64,000 nucleotides of DNA from NCBI GenBank assembly GCA_039720395.1, contig CM077822.1:19975674-20039673 (forward strand). The letters run 5' to 3'. Below the pieces are notes generated by a model. The model was given only the letters and a program-made list of their open reading frames with translations, was not told the DNA's origin and ran no database searches. Positions 20,003 to 33,068 of the stretch are shown piece by piece. The DNA comes from Liquidambar formosana. Taxonomy: Eukaryota > Streptophyta > Magnoliopsida > Saxifragales > Altingiaceae. Position 1 is the stretch's first letter. Each line of letters opens with the position of its first letter. Position numbers and translations under genes: made by a program.

Positions 20003-22587
20003 TATGAACCCCGGAAATTGGGCCCACAAGGGATTGAAAGAAAATGGGTTTGAAAAAGAAAAAGGAAAGGAGTCGCCACCTTATTTTTTAAAGGAAACAA
20101 GGAAAACCCTAAAAATAGTTTGTTTTAGGAAAACAATTTGAATGACTCCATAAAAAAGGAAAGGCAAAAACCAATCTTTTGAAAACCAAAGAAATCGGGG
20201 ATTCGGAGGCTAAGTTATGACATGGGAAGGTTCTAGGCAAAGCCTATAGGCACCCATGTCACCCTTTCGGTCTCTCAGTTCATTTGGGCTAAATCAAGAT
20301 CTTTCCATACAAAAATCAGCAAGTATATCATCACAAGAATTGCATGCATATCATATATTTCATTCATCCATCCATGCATAATAAGCACATAAAAACAGAA
20401 AAAGAAAAAGAAGAAAAGAAAACAAAAATAAACCTAGGATGCTTGGATCCTAGAACGGACTTGAGCCTCACGAAGAGCGCCTACGTACCATGCAACGAAA
20501 TACATGGATCAAAGTCCACGTAGTTCGATTAGAACTAAGGTTAAATCCTAATACAAACCTATGGTAAAAACCCTAGATTTCCTTATTTGATCAAAAGAGA
20601 ATTGATAGAAAGTTTGATTTTAGGAAAGAAATCCACAAAATGGAAACCTTAATAAAAACCAGAAACCTCTAATTAAACCATAGGATCATATTAAAAATTA
20701 ACCCTAGATAGGGAGAAGAGAATGAGTTAAGGAAGAAAGGTGAATTGGGGCACCTTCACACCCACTTACCTGAGCGCAATTAGCTCCAAGCATTTAGCCA
20801 TTTCAGACATAAGCAGCCCTATTTGCCATAGGACAAATACCACACCTATTTGCACCCTTACAAGTGCTCAAAACCATGCAAAAACACTAACATGCAAATC
20901 TGGACAGAATAGTATTATGACCTAAAATCATCCACTAAGCATGCCAATAGCAAAAACAGCGAACAATAATAAGTCCTAACATATTCCTAGAACCATATCA
21001 TGCATAAAAACCCTAGAACATACTAATATGCATGCAAAACTATCATGTTTACTCCATATGAAAAACATATACAGCAAACACGAAGAAAAACCAATAAAAA
21101 AGTCTACTTTATCATGCTATATGAAAACAAATACGAAACAATGACTCTAAAACCCTAAACTCACAAATATGCTTAAAAACATACAAAACATACTTTAATC
21201 ATGCTAAAACCAAACTAAACAGAAATTATATCATGCATATTAACTAACTAAAGCAATATAACATGATGAAAATCCTAACTCTAACATGCAATGACACTAA
21301 TCCTAGCACAAGGACAAACAGGAGCACAAGAATCACAACTATGCATTTAAACCTAAAGGACAGCCCTAAAGCATGCTAAACAGTAGATAAAAAATAGATA
21401 TTCCATGTATATTAACTAGCTAGAGTGTTAATACATGATAAAAAAGTTACCTTTAACATGCAATAAGCCTAACCCATATGAAAACCTAGTTTAAGCTTGA
21501 ATAGAGAAGGAGAATACCTTAGGAAGGGCCTTCCTTTGTGTTTGTAATTGTTCGTGGCTCCTCAGGTCTTTAGAGTGAATCAAACCAACACGAATCCTCC
21601 TCTTTGTCAAAGTGGTATCACAGCAAAGAGATCAAAACACACTCAACTTTGAAAAGAAATAGAAAACAAAAAGAGAACAAGAGAAAAGAAAAGTGATTTT
21701 CGTCACTTTGCAGCAGCAGCAACTTCAATCGCGTTTTTGGGTATGAAAACGTTGGATTTGGACAAAGCTTGTGAAATACAAAGTTGTAGAGAATTGAATT
21801 ATCTTTCTAACAAGACCAATTTCATCAAATTCTGACTTCGGATTAAAAAGTTATGATTAAAATACGACTGCTGTTTTTCAGAAAATCTGCTGCTGAATTA
21901 TGACGAATTTCACTCCCTCCAAACCCTCTTCTCCTCTCCCCTTGTTTAAAGACATTAAGAGAGTATTTATAGCTGAAATCTGGAGTTTCCCTTTCCTTCC
22001 TGGACTAGGTTTCCTTGGAGAATAATCAAAAGGTATTTTATAATGATAAAAGACTTCTAATCTGAATAGGAAAAGAAAATTGTCTTTTATAAAAATTGGG
22101 AGACTGACCGCTAACACGCATGCACATGTATCGTATGTGCGTACACACACTCATCACATACGTACACGTATTAGTGTCATGATAAAAATGGCTAATTTAA
22201 TAAAATAATTTTCTTTTCATTTTAACCAAAAATCTCGTGCTGTGATTCGCACTAATTCTTCAAGGATAATCCGTAAATAACCACACTAAACTCATCATCA
22301 GGGCCACGGGACTTAATACCTCATATGCATCCATATGAACTCCAATTAACAATTTGGAGATCATTCCAAGGTCAAATGAAAAGTTTGGGACTTAAAAGAC
22401 AATTATGCCCCTCAAGTCACAAAAGCTCTTATTATCCCTCAAGATCAACTCCAATTTGAACCAAAATTCATATCCATTGTCCTTGTGACTCTAGAAAACT
22501 AATGCAAGTGACTAGACTCAAAAACAAAACAAAAACATGCATGAAATGATGAGCCCTAGTAAGGTGGTGCAAAAATGGGGTGTGACA
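20003..22587 (-). mobile_element. Solo LTR S2, Tat element, A1 subtype
   Basis: The minus strand reads TGTCACACCCC...GGGGTTCATA over 2585 bp, with CCCTG at 19998-20002 and 22588-22592. The terminal TA instead of CA on the 3' end also occurs in the A0 LTR. It matches the A1 3' LTR (13399-15999) and carries the same alternative palindrome at 22111-22174. ORFs within it (for example 21878-22150) are non-coding shadows also present in A1. Confidence 0.92.
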
Positions 22588-25500
22588 CCCTGACAATGGC
22601 ATATCTGAAGGATCGTGCTTGATCTCACAAATGGGGATTCTTGACATTTGACTGGCAGCGAGTTCATAGTCTCCTTGTAAGGTCACAACAGATCCTTTGT
22701 AAGGGAATTTAACTTTTTGGTGCAAAGATGATGGGATGGCTCCATTTGGATGGATCCATGGTCGGCCTAGTAAGAGATTGAAACAGGCAGGAACATCAAG
22801 AACTTGGAATTCAACTTCGAACTCTGTCGGTCCTATGATTAACAGTAAGGTCACCATACCAATTACTTCCCTTCTTGTGTTGTCATATGCTCTCACTGAT
22901 TGCCCAGATGGCACAAAATCTGTAGGTCCCAACCCAAGAGATGTAGCAGTACGAAGTGGACACACATTCAAAGCAGAACCATTGTCAATAAGGACGGTGG
23001 GAACCTATTTCCCTAAGGTATCAACAGTTATGTTCAAAGCCTGCACATGATCTCTTCTCCCTTTTGGCAAATCAGCTTCCGTAAAGATTATGGTAGCTGC
23101 TTTCTCGACGGGGGTTATAAGACTCACCAATCCTTCCGGTGAAATATCGATGGGTACTTGGACATGGTTCAAGAGCTTAAGCATAGTCTGACGGTGCTTG
23201 AGAGAAGCCATAAGCAATCCCCATATGGTAATGTTGGCTTGAGTCTTTTTCAGTTGCTTTAAGACTTCATCATCTTCATCGTAGATTTCAGGTCCTTGCC
23301 CTTTCTCTAGTGCTTCCACCGGATTTTCATTCTCAAGGTAGGATGGTTTGAAGTGATGACTGTCCCTAGTCAAGTGGTCAACTTCTTCAGAGTCTGCCCA
23401 CAGATCATTTACTTCTTCGCTACAGGTTTCACCCATGATGTCCCCCCATTCAAGCATATCTACCTCTTGCATTAGAGATTTTTCTGTCGACCGTTCTTCT
23501 TTTACCAATTTTCCCCATCCGGTTGGGTGGACCGGAGATTTCTCCGTTGGTTGCTCATCTTCCCATAGATTTCCCCACCCGGTTGCACGAATAGGAATTG
23601 TTATTGGAGGTGGTGTAGTATAGAGAACATAGAAGTCAAACTTCCCAGATGATTCCCCCAATAAACCCACTTCAGGATCTTCGGTATCATACCTTTCCTT
23701 CAACTATTGCTGAAATGACTTTCGAGGCTTACTCGGCTTCTTTGGCATTTCCCTTTCGACAACCTTTTCTTTCCCCATAGGCTTCTCTTCGGGATTTGCC
23801 CATTCTAGCATATCAATCTCTTGCATGTTTTCTTCCTGTAGGGTGAGCAACAATGTAGGCACTTCACATGGACTTGGCTGTGGAACTATCAGAACTCCTT
23901 CATCAATCAAGTCTTGGACCATTTTCTTTAGCAAGGTGCAATCCTCGGTATCATGGCCAGATTTTCTATGGTATAGGCAAAAGGATGAATCAGAAATAAG
24001 TGAAGGTTTGGGTGGAAGGGGAGTAACAAGGCCTCTTTTCTTGCAATGGTGAAATACATTGGTGAGACTCATAGGCAAAGTGGTGTAATGGCGAATGGGT
24101 CGAGGTAAACCTACTATTGCATTGACATTAGAAGTAGGGGATGGGTTATGGGATGGCAAAGGATTTTGAGTGACATTGGGACGGTTAGGGGGAGTAAGTG
24201 AGCTTATGATCTTCTTGTCAATGAGGTCTTGTATTTCATGTCTAAGACGAGCACAATGGTCTATTCTATGGCCCTTGGATTGATGGAAATGGCAGTACTC
24301 ATTTTCGTTGTACCACTTAGGCAATAGATTTGGTGGAGGTATTGGGTCTAGAGGTTTGAGGATGCCCCTTGCTTTCAATCTTTCATAAACTTTGTCCAGG
24401 GGTGCATACAAATCAGAGAATTGACGAGGAATAGAATTGTTGCCAATGTTCCATGGCAGTTGTGGAGCGACTGCATTCACTTCAGCAGGTGCCTTTCCAT
24501 TGTTCCCTATCCGACGAAACCTTGAAGGATCTTCAACCTTGATAGTGCCATCGGTTATGGCGTCTTCCACTTGTGTCCCAGAACTAATCAGAGCTTTGAA
24601 AGTGGGGAAGTGATGAGCGAACAAGTGCTTGTGATATATAGGCAATAGGTTCTTGACTACCATTCGTATCTGTTCTTCTTCATTAGGCCTATCGAACATT
24701 TTAGAAGCTTTCTTCCTCCACCTAGTGATGTAAGAAGAGAAAGATTCATTTGCCGCCTGTTTGGTAGTCTCCAAGTCTCTCCTTGTCACATCAACCTCTG
24801 TGTTGTACTTGTAGTGATCGATGAACTCTCTGCACACGTCTTCCCATGTTCTAGTCTTTGACTCATCCAAGCTTAGAAACCAATGTAGCGATGAAGTGCT
24901 AAGTAATTCATGGACTAATTGGGCCATCAACTCCTCGGAAGCACCACGTGGTTGCATTGCTCGGACATACATTTTCAAGTAAGTCTTAGGGCAACCCGTT
25001 CCATCAAACTTCTGTAACTCTGGCATCTTGAATGAAGTCGGCAATCTCGCTTGAGGGAAGAGAGAAAGAGTGTGGATATCCACAAAATCATCAGCACGGC
25101 GAATACCCTTCAAAGTCTTCTCCAAAGCCAACATCCTTGCAGCCATCATCTTTTGGTCATCACTCATAGGAGGATTTTTAGTGGTGGGGATGAAAGTGGA
25201 TGATTGGGTGTAAATGGGGATGTTTTGTAGTGGAGGTTGAGTATGTGGAGGTGATGGATTTTGGGCTTGGCCTCTAACTTGGGTAGATGGATTGGATTGA
25301 TTTTGGACAATGGGGACTTGAGTGTGGGGTATGGCCTGATCTGTAGGAATATTGTGGATGAGGACAGGGGTTCGGTTGTTGATCTCTTATGCCATTCTTA
25401 TCACGGTTTCAGACTTCACTGATACCTCTTCCAACTTCCCAAGTATATCATTCAATAGCCGCTCAATTCTTCGTGGATTCGCAGGAGTCCTAGAAACAGA

Positions 25501-25677
25501 TGTCCCCTCAGGTATAGTCGGGTTATTCAATGCAAAAGTATCATCCATGGCGAGGTCTTGTTCGGTACTTCCTCTGATCAAACGGCCTGACGAGTTACGG
25601 GTCCAAGCCAGCACTCTATTACAACCAAATGACCCATACTTAGTTACAAAGTGACACAAAGAGCCTTTAGTCTCCAC
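22588..25677 (-). pseudogene. gag-pro: gag and protease of element D
   Basis: The gag N-terminal segment (25677-25387; RVLAWTRNSSGRLI then AMDDTFALNN) is followed after a TAA by a proline/glutamine-rich linker, then by the capsid-like core (LPTSFKMPELQKFDGTGCPK, DVTRRDLETTKQAANESFSSY). Two CHHC knuckle-like motifs follow (YCHFHQSKGHRIDHC and FCLYHRKSGHDTEDC). The protease site reads LIDNGSALN. Stops at 25387-25389, 23704-23706 and 23005-23007 break it. Gag packages the RNA and the aspartic protease cuts the polyprotein. S2 interrupts it at 22587. Confidence 0.88.
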
Positions 25678-26497
25678 AATTGATTTAAACGGGTGGGTAA
25701 TGGTCCAATAACATTCCTTTAGTTGGGCCTCTCATCCTTATGGGCCCAATGGGCTCTAGGTAAAGAAGGTCATACTAAAGGGATGTAGGTCGATTGATTT
25801 TAAGTCATGTTACCCCTTAAAATTAACCACCCACATAGTATTCATTCATATCTCCAACCGCATTCAAGAGCAAGAAACCAGATCACTGTATCGAGGACTT
25901 TGTATCATCTTCTCAAAGAATTATGACATGAATTGTATTGCTATTCATTCCATTCACATTCATTCCCACAACACACATTCATGCCACACACACATTCATT
26001 CCATACACACATACATTCAAACACACATCCACTCTGTACCTGCATTCATTCCACAAGCATGGTGACTTTAAACTAGGCGAGTCCATATGTCCTAGACAGT
26101 CCACTATATGCACTAAAAAGGGTAGGATAGTGTCCCCTACTTGCTTGAATCAACTATATACCTATTACGTGTGGCATGAGGGATGCCGCGTGAGTCAAGT
26201 GGTACGTGTTGATCCATTTAATATACTCAAGGGTAAAACCCAAGGATACGTGGCAAGAGGAGTTGATAGCTTCGCAAACATGACACCCGAGAAAGAGGGG
26301 AACCGGGGTCAAGGCCAGGCCAATCAGAAAAGGTAAGGATACATCGACCTATCATTCAAATGCAATTGCGCACACAATGCAATAAAATAAACACACATTC
26401 AAGCGTATGCAAGTGATTGATTTTAATTTAAGCAATTAAATTAGCCCATACAAATTCCTTGAGTCTAGTCCACTAATCCCCAGCAAAGTCGCCAGAC
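25678..26497 (-). other. 5' leader of element D with primer-binding site
   Basis: The primer site on the minus strand, TGGCGACTTTGCTGGGGA (26494-26477), starts 3 bp after the LTR end and resembles the A and B sites with two changes. About 200-280 bp further is a block conserved with the A0 and B leaders (CACGTACCACTTGACTCACG-like, at about 26160-26250). A CACATTCATTC-type low-complexity stretch covers about 25950-26060. No coding is seen. Confidence 0.7.
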
Positions 26498-29400
26498 TGT
26501 GAACCACGGGTTTCGATCCAAGGGAGGAGGAAGGAAAGAGAACCCTTCTTTTAAAAAGACTTGTAGAGATTTAAATTAATAAAAATCTGGTTTTTAAAAG
26601 GTTCCAAAAACAAAACAAATAAGGAGTTGCCACCTCATTTTTAGGAAAAGAGGAAAACCATAAAAACAGTTTTTAAAGAAAAAACCTTTGAAAACAAACC
26701 TCATGACTCCGATCAAGGAAAAGCAGGTCTATCAAAACAAGAGAGGATTCGGAGACTAAGTTACGATGTGGGAAGGTTCTAGGAAACATCCTATAGGCAC
26801 CCACATCGCCCCAAAATGGGTCTCTAAATTTATATGGGCTATTTCAATCACTTCCTAATTAGTCACCATGCATATGTAAAGAATCATCCATAAATAATCC
26901 ACATTCATCCATGAACATCCATAAAGCAATAAACATTCATAAAGCATGTAAACATCCATGAGCAAGTATGAGAGATATGGAAAGCAGGTAAGAGATAGAG
27001 AGAATAAGCAAACAAGTCCATCCTATCTACTAGCAAATATGTGATGGATAAATGAGCAAGCAAACAAATCCATCCTATCCACTAACAAATATGTGATGGA
27101 TAAATGTATAAGCATGGGTCCATCCTACTCCTCTAGCATATATGTGATGGACAAATGGGTAGAAAGAAAGAAGAAAAAAAAGAAAAAGAAAACCTAGGAT
27201 ACTTAGTATCCTAGGGCAGACTTGAACATCAAATGAGCGCCTACGTACCTTACATACAAAAATATAAGGATCAAAGTCCACGTAGTTCGATTGAGAAGGG
27301 GTTACTCCCTTTACAATGAACTATAAACCCTAAGTTTCCATAAAAAGAAAAGAAGAGTTTTAGAAGAAGGATTTCCAAAAAGGAATTTGAGAAAAGATAG
27401 AATTCTAAAAGAGATAGAACTCTAGATAAAACAAAATTTTAAGAAAAGTAGAATTCTAAAAGAGATAGAACTCTAACTAAAAATGGAGTTTGAGAAAAAA
27501 AATAGAATTCTAAAAGAGATAGAACTCTAATTAAAAAAGGAGTTTGAGGAAAAAAATAGAATTTTAAAAGAGATAGAACTCTAATTAAAACAAAATTTTA
27601 ATAAAAGTGGAGTTCTAAAATAGATAGAACTCTTATTCAAAAAGGAGTTTTAGAAAACATAGAAACTCAAGAATTATAGTCCAAAGTAAAGAGAATAACC
27701 TAAAGGAGGGAGAAGAGAACAAATCAAAACAAACTTACCATGAACCACTTACCATATGCAAATTATCCCGAAACATCGAGAAAACATCAATTAATCACCC
27801 CATGTATTCTATAGGGCAATTATTAAGCTCAAACCAACCATATTCATGCTCAAATCATCATTAGAAGACCTAATTCAAATCTGGACAGAATGCTAAACAT
27901 GCATATAATGACCTAATACTCATGCAAAGAACAAAAATCAAAAGAAAGACACAATCCTAGTATGCTCCTATATGCTCCTATATGCTCTAAAACACCCTAA
28001 CATGCACAAAACTATCAAGAACATGCTAAATAGGCATTACCATGATGAAACTATCATATGACAATCCTAAACATGAAAAGAAAATCTACCATGATGCCTT
28101 AGGTAAGTACTTTATGTAAGAATGTGAAATAATTATCCTTACGGCGAGCTTTCTTAAGTAAAACTATCCGGAGATAATTTTACGTAGAAATCACTCCGTA
28201 TGAATGATTTCTTCATATCCTACATAAAATATATATCTAAGAATGCAAAGAAACTCACAGCGCACTTAAACACACTCCAGAAAGCACCTATGCACAACCT
28301 CACCCTCTAAGGACGATAATTATCCTCGAAAAGGATAATCATTCATACACCTATGAAGACGAGGCTTACACAGCAAGTGTCCTATACAAAAGATGCTTAA
28401 AATCATGCATATAATTGAACCATGAAGAGAAAACGACCTAAACACATCAATTGATTTTTCATGCAAAATGTACCTCTATCCTTAATAGAGAAACTATCCT
28501 ACTAGCAAACAATTCGCAATCCTAATCCACTAACATGCATTCTCATCATCTTTGAATTATATACACTCTAAAATATAGAGTATATATGATTCCTAATTCA
28601 ATTCTAAGCCATAGTTATGCAGAGAATGGAGTAGAAGAAGAAAGAATCACAAAAGAAAGCAAAGGAGACTTACAATGAAGCAAAGGTCCTCGCTGTGTTC
28701 TTCCTTCCCTTTGGCTTGGTTCCCTTCCAGTTCTCCTTTGAAATTGCAATAGAAAGCCTGCCCCAAGTGATATGGGTGTGTGCAAACTCGTGGTCCCTCT
28801 CTCTCTTATGAATATGAAGTGTCAAATAAGCCAAAAAGTCCTTTTTGCTGATGAATGAGCCTCTATTTATAACCAACCAACCATATGAACCAATGGTTGA
28901 GATTAATTCACCATAAAATCAATCTAGGGCTGTGATTAAATCCCATGAATGTTAAACAACTCAAAACCACCTCCCAATACGCTTAGAAGTCCTTTAGAAG
29001 GCTAAAATTCGGAGTGGTAGAGTCCCATTTCGTCAAAAACTCAAAAAGAGAAAAATCAGGACAAAGGGCTCGGGTGACCGGTTGGGGTGAACTGGTCCAA
29101 CCGGTTGAACCCAACCGGTCACCCGAGAAGAATCCAAAAATTTTGGAATTCTAGCTCGGTTTGGACTCCTAACTTCAAACGGACTTAAATTCTTCATTTT
29201 AACTCCGATTTGAGTGATTCAAAAGCCAAAATTTCAAGGATTCAATATAGAATAAGCCTAGAATATTCTTGAACCAAGAATCCCTAACCACGGTCAGGTG
29301 GCTGGGTTTTCATGAGGCGATTACCCGAAAAAAGGTCAATTAAGCATAGGGTAATGTAGTGAACCAGTCCCAAACCTATCAATAAATTAAATTGGCACTT

Positions 29401-29760
29401 CAATTAGACTCATTTCATCATTCTAAGGTCAATGGAACACTCCGGAACAAATTTGGAAGTCAATTGGAAAATATACGAAGTAAAAGACGAAATTACCCTT
29501 CAAGTCGCAAAAGTTCTAATTAGCTATCCAAACCTATCTGGAATTGAACCAAATTTGACACACATATCTAAAATGACCCTAGAAACTAAATGCAATTGAT
29601 GGGACTCAACAAAGAGTCAAAAATATGCATGCACTGATGACCTATTGTCCTAAGGCTTAAAAGGGCAAAATTATCCTTTAAGGCTTAGGGACTCCTAAAT
29701 GCTCCTAAACCTATCCAAATGCTATCATGATCTCATGGGGATGAAAATGGGGTGTCTACA
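26498..29760 (-). repeat. 5' LTR of element D
   Basis: The minus strand reads TGTAGACACCCC...GGTTCACA over 3263 bp. Its start differs from the TGTCACACC of the A and B types and it is the most divergent LTR here. It carries a two-unit palindromic module at 29069-29127, a TATA box on the minus strand at 28871-28864 (198 bp away) and a hairpin CTAGGATAC/GTATCCTAG near 27195-27216. A run of about five ~60-bp repeats with AGAGATAGAACTCTAA lies at about 27400-27645. Confidence 0.88.
29069..29127 (-). promoter_or_regulatory. Palindromic promoter module, AACCGGTT type, two units (D LTR)
   Basis: Two 7-6-7 units (ACCGGTT/AACTGGT and ACCGGTT/AACCGGT) lie inside CTCGGGTGACC and GGTCACCCGAG, which form a perfect 11-bp outer inverted repeat. 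The arm type matches the module in front of D's antisense gene at 1602-1660. Confidence 0.75.
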
Positions 29761-30355
29761 CCGAGCAAACAATGAGAGTCTATGATAACACCCGCAGAGA
29801 AGTGATTGGATTGGTCACATTGCCGTTAATTATAGAGCCTACGGAATTCAGAGTGGAGTTCCAAGTGCTGGATGTCCCGTCATGCTTCAATCTCTTGTTG
29901 TAGAGACCTTGGATTCATCTCGCCGAGGCTGTCCCTTCTTCATTGCACCAAAAAGTCAAGTTCCCTTATGAAGGGGCCATCATCACACTCCAAGGTGATT
30001 ATGACTTGAAGTTGTCGGGGGTACCCATTTGTGAGATCAAGCCCGAGCCCATTGGAGTATCATTGTCTGGATTCGAATATGTTCAATGCATAGAGAAACA
30101 ACCAAAACAGAGAGAGTTGATACTTCTCGACTTTTGCCCTCATAGCAACTTACATGTTGGGAACATAATGAAGAAAATGAGCTTCTTCCCAGGCATGGGA
30201 CTAGGACGCCGTCAGCAAGGCATACCACTATCCATTCAGAGCCGCATTGTTACCTATACCTTCAGATTGGGGTATGAGCCTTCCAAGAAGGACCGTATGG
30301 AGATGTTGCAGAGAAGCAGAGAACGGGTCAAAGCAAAAGCAGAAGGGAGGGTGCT
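29761..30355 (+). pseudogene. gag-pro: Fragment of older Tat element E0: protease-downstream gag-pro region
   Basis: The piece between D's 5' LTR and A0's 5' LTR encodes VYDNTRREVIGLVTLPLII, EFQVLDVPSCFNLLL followed by a TAG in place of Gly, then KVKFPYEGAIITLQGDYDL and SFFPGMGLGRRQQGIPLS. It is closest to the B2 region at about 48170-48750. The rest of E0 lies outside the window on both sides, because D and A0 were inserted in it. Confidence 0.8.
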
Positions 30356-33068
30356 TGTCACACCCCATTTTTGCACCACCTTACTAGGGCTCATCATTTC
30401 ATGCATGTTTTTGTTTTTTTGTTGAGTCTAGTCACTTGCATTAGGTTTCTAGGGTCACAAGGACAATGGATATGAATTTTGGTTCGATTTGGAGTTGATC
30501 TCGAGGGATAATAAGAGCTTTTGTGACTTGAGGGGCATAATCGTCTTTTAAGTCCCAAACTTTTCATTTAACCTTGGAATGATCTCCAAATTGTCAATTG
30601 GAGTTCATATGAATGCATAAGAGGTATTTCTAGTGTCAATTTGATAAATCAATGGCTCGGGATTAAAATGGCTAGACGTAGTTCAAGTTAGTTAATTGAC
30701 CCTTCTTTGGGTTAGCTCTAATTGACTCACAATTACCAACCAAATCTTTTCAAATTGACTTTAATTAGTCATCATTTTACCCCCAAAAGTGTTTTATGAA
30801 GTTCAATTTTGATGTGGAAAGCATTTGGTTTGAGCCTATATGCATGCCTATGCCTAGCGAAGGTAGAGCATAGCGGTTAACCGCCTTGTTCAAACCTAAC
30901 CATGCCCCCATGGTTAGTGGTTTTTACCCTAAAATGTTCAAAAACATATTCCTCATCGAAACACGGTCGTTTTGGATTTTGTTTCATCAAAATCGGAGTT
31001 CATTTGGCTCCTAAAACACTTCTAGAAGGATTAGGAGTCAAAATAGGGCAAAAATCCGGAGTGGGCTCGGGTGACCACCCAGCCCCAGGCGGCTAGCCGC
31101 TTGGGCCCAGGTGGCTAGCTGCCCAGGCCCTGGTGGTCACCCGAGAGCACTTTCCTAATTGCTCTATGTTTCCTTGCTGAAGCGGATTCCTCCCTATTTT
31201 GACGTATTTGGGCTCTTTTGGATGGGTTTCCTTCTAATTTTTGGTAACTTCTGAGTTACTTAAGCCCCAAGGGGGTCTCTAATAGCCCTTGGATTAATTT
31301 TTAGGGTTTTAATCCTAGCCATTGGTTAATCCTAATGAAACTCTATAAATACCCCCCTATGCTTCAGCACAAGGGGAACCACTTTATGCATTAAAACTTG
31401 AGTGTTTGAGAGAGAATAAGAGAGAGAGACTTGAAGGAGAGCTGGAGTTCTTGCTGTAGCCTTGGAGAATATTGATTGAAGACATCCACCAGAGCAAGAG
31501 GGAGTTCATACAGCAGCAAGGAAGGCTCTTCCTAAGGTATTCCTCTTTTCTGTTCAAGCTAAAATAAAGGTATTATGTAGGATAGTTCTATTGCATGTAA
31601 GGCTTATGATTTCTACTATGAATTGAAGTTTCTATTAGTTAACACACATGATATTGATGATGTTCATGATGAGTTGGGCATGCTTTAGAGTTAGTTCATA
31701 ATGCATAGTTATGATTCTTGTGTTTCTGTTGTCCTTGTTCTAGGATAGTGATATTGCATGTTAGAGTTAGGTTTCTTGTCATGTTTTATTGCTTTAGTTA
31801 ATTAATATGCATGGTTTATGTTCTGTTTAGTTTTATTTCAGCATGTTTAGAGTTGGTTTTGTATGTTTTTAAGCATATTTGTGAGTTTAGGGTTTTAGAG
31901 TCCTTGTTTTGTGTTAGTTTTCATATAACATGTTAAAGTAGGTCTTTTCATTGGTTTTTCTTCATGTTTGCTGTATATGTTTTTCATATGGAGTAAACAT
32001 GATATTTTTGCATGCATGTTAGATCATTCTAGGGTTTTTATGCATGATATGGTTCTAGGATTGTGTTAGGGCTTATGAAAGTTTGTTGTTTTTGTTATTG
32101 GCATGCTTAGTGGATGATTTTAGGCCATAATACTTTTCTGTCCAGATCTGCATGTTAGTGTTTTTGTATGGTTTTGAGCACGTGTAAGGGTGCAAATAGG
32201 TGTGGTAATTGTCCTATGGCAAATAGGGCTGCCAATGCTTGAAATGGCTAATGCTTGGAGCAATTACGCTCAGGTAAGTGGGTGTGAAGGTGCCCCAATT
32301 CACCTTTCTTCCTAACTCTCTCTCTTCTCCCTCCTAGGGTTAATGTTTAATATGAATTTATGGTCTTAATCAAAGGTTTCCTTCACAAATAAAATTCTGG
32401 TTTTTATTAAAGTTTCCATTTTGTGGAGTTCTTTCTAAAATCAAACTTTCTATCAAATTCAACTCTTTTGATCAAATAAGGAAACCTAGGGTTTTTACCA
32501 TAGGTTTGTATTAAGTCTTAACCCTATTTCTAATCGAACTACGTGGACTTTGATCCATGTATTTCGTTGCATGGTACGTAGGTGCTCTTCGTGAGGCTCA
32601 AGTCCGTTCTAGGATCCAAGTATCCTAGGGTTCTTTCTTTCCTTCTTTTCTTCTTTTTTTTATTTTCTGTTTTACTTGTTTATTATGCATGGATGGAAGA
32701 ATGGAATATATGATATGCATGCAATCCTTGTGATGATATACTTGCTGATTTTTGTATGGAAAAGATCTTGATTTAGCCCAAATGAACTGAGAGACCGAAA
32801 GGGTGACATGGGTGCCTATAGGCTTTGCCTAGAACCTTCCCATGTCATAACTTAGCCTCCGAATCCCCGATTTCTTTGGTTTCCAAAAGATTGGTTTTTG
32901 CCTTTCCTTTTTTATGGAGTCATTCAAATTGTTTTCCTAAAACAAACTGTTTTTAGGGTTTTCCTTGTTTCCTTTAAAAAATGAGGTGGCGACTCCTTTC
33001 CTTTTTCTTTTTCAAACCTAACTAATCTTTTCGTCAATCCCTCGTGGGCCCAATTTTCGGGGTTCATA
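30356..33068 (+). repeat. 5' LTR of A0 (A type)
   Basis: TGTCACACCCC...GGGGTTCATA, 2713 bp, highly similar to solo LTR S1 throughout. It has the three-unit module at 31066-31145, TATAAAT at 31344-31350 (199 bp away) and the CTAGGAT/ATCCTAG hairpin near 32611-32630. The primer site TGGCGACTCCGCTGGGGA follows at 33072. Confidence 0.92.
31066..31145 (+). promoter_or_regulatory. Palindromic promoter module, A type, three units (A0 LTR)
   Basis: An 80-bp block with units ACCACCC/AGGCGGC, GCCGCTT/AGGTGGC and GCTGCCC/TGGTGGT joined by TA, enclosed by CTCGGGTGACC and GGTCACCCGAG. Several arms have changed relative to S1 while the 7-6-7 layout and total length are kept. Confidence 0.75.

Larger units (their letters stand above)
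1..29760 (-). mobile_element. Element D: Tat-clade Ty3/gypsy retrotransposon, 3' end outside window, split by four insertions
   Basis: The element reads on the minus strand: 5' LTR 26498-29760, primer site 26477-26494, leader, gag-pro (25677 to 19309 with interruptions), intron 19160-19308, pol (19159 to 3449 with interruptions), then two plus-strand genes antisense to pol (1803-3068 and 40-1310). The 3' LTR would lie left of base 1. Its coding frames rejoin cleanly across four insertions, each flanked by a 5-bp target duplication, so the host copy is older than all four. Several nonsense codons and at least one frameshift show it is dead. The order RT, RNase H, second RNase H, integrase and the antisense genes are typical of the Tat clade. 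It is inserted in an older element, E0. Confidence 0.85.

Noticed and set aside
27400..27645. ~60-bp AGAGATAGAACTCTAA repeats in the D LTR as a regulatory array
   Set aside because: They look like simple local duplication in A-rich LTR sequence; I see no match in other LTRs and no compensating changes.
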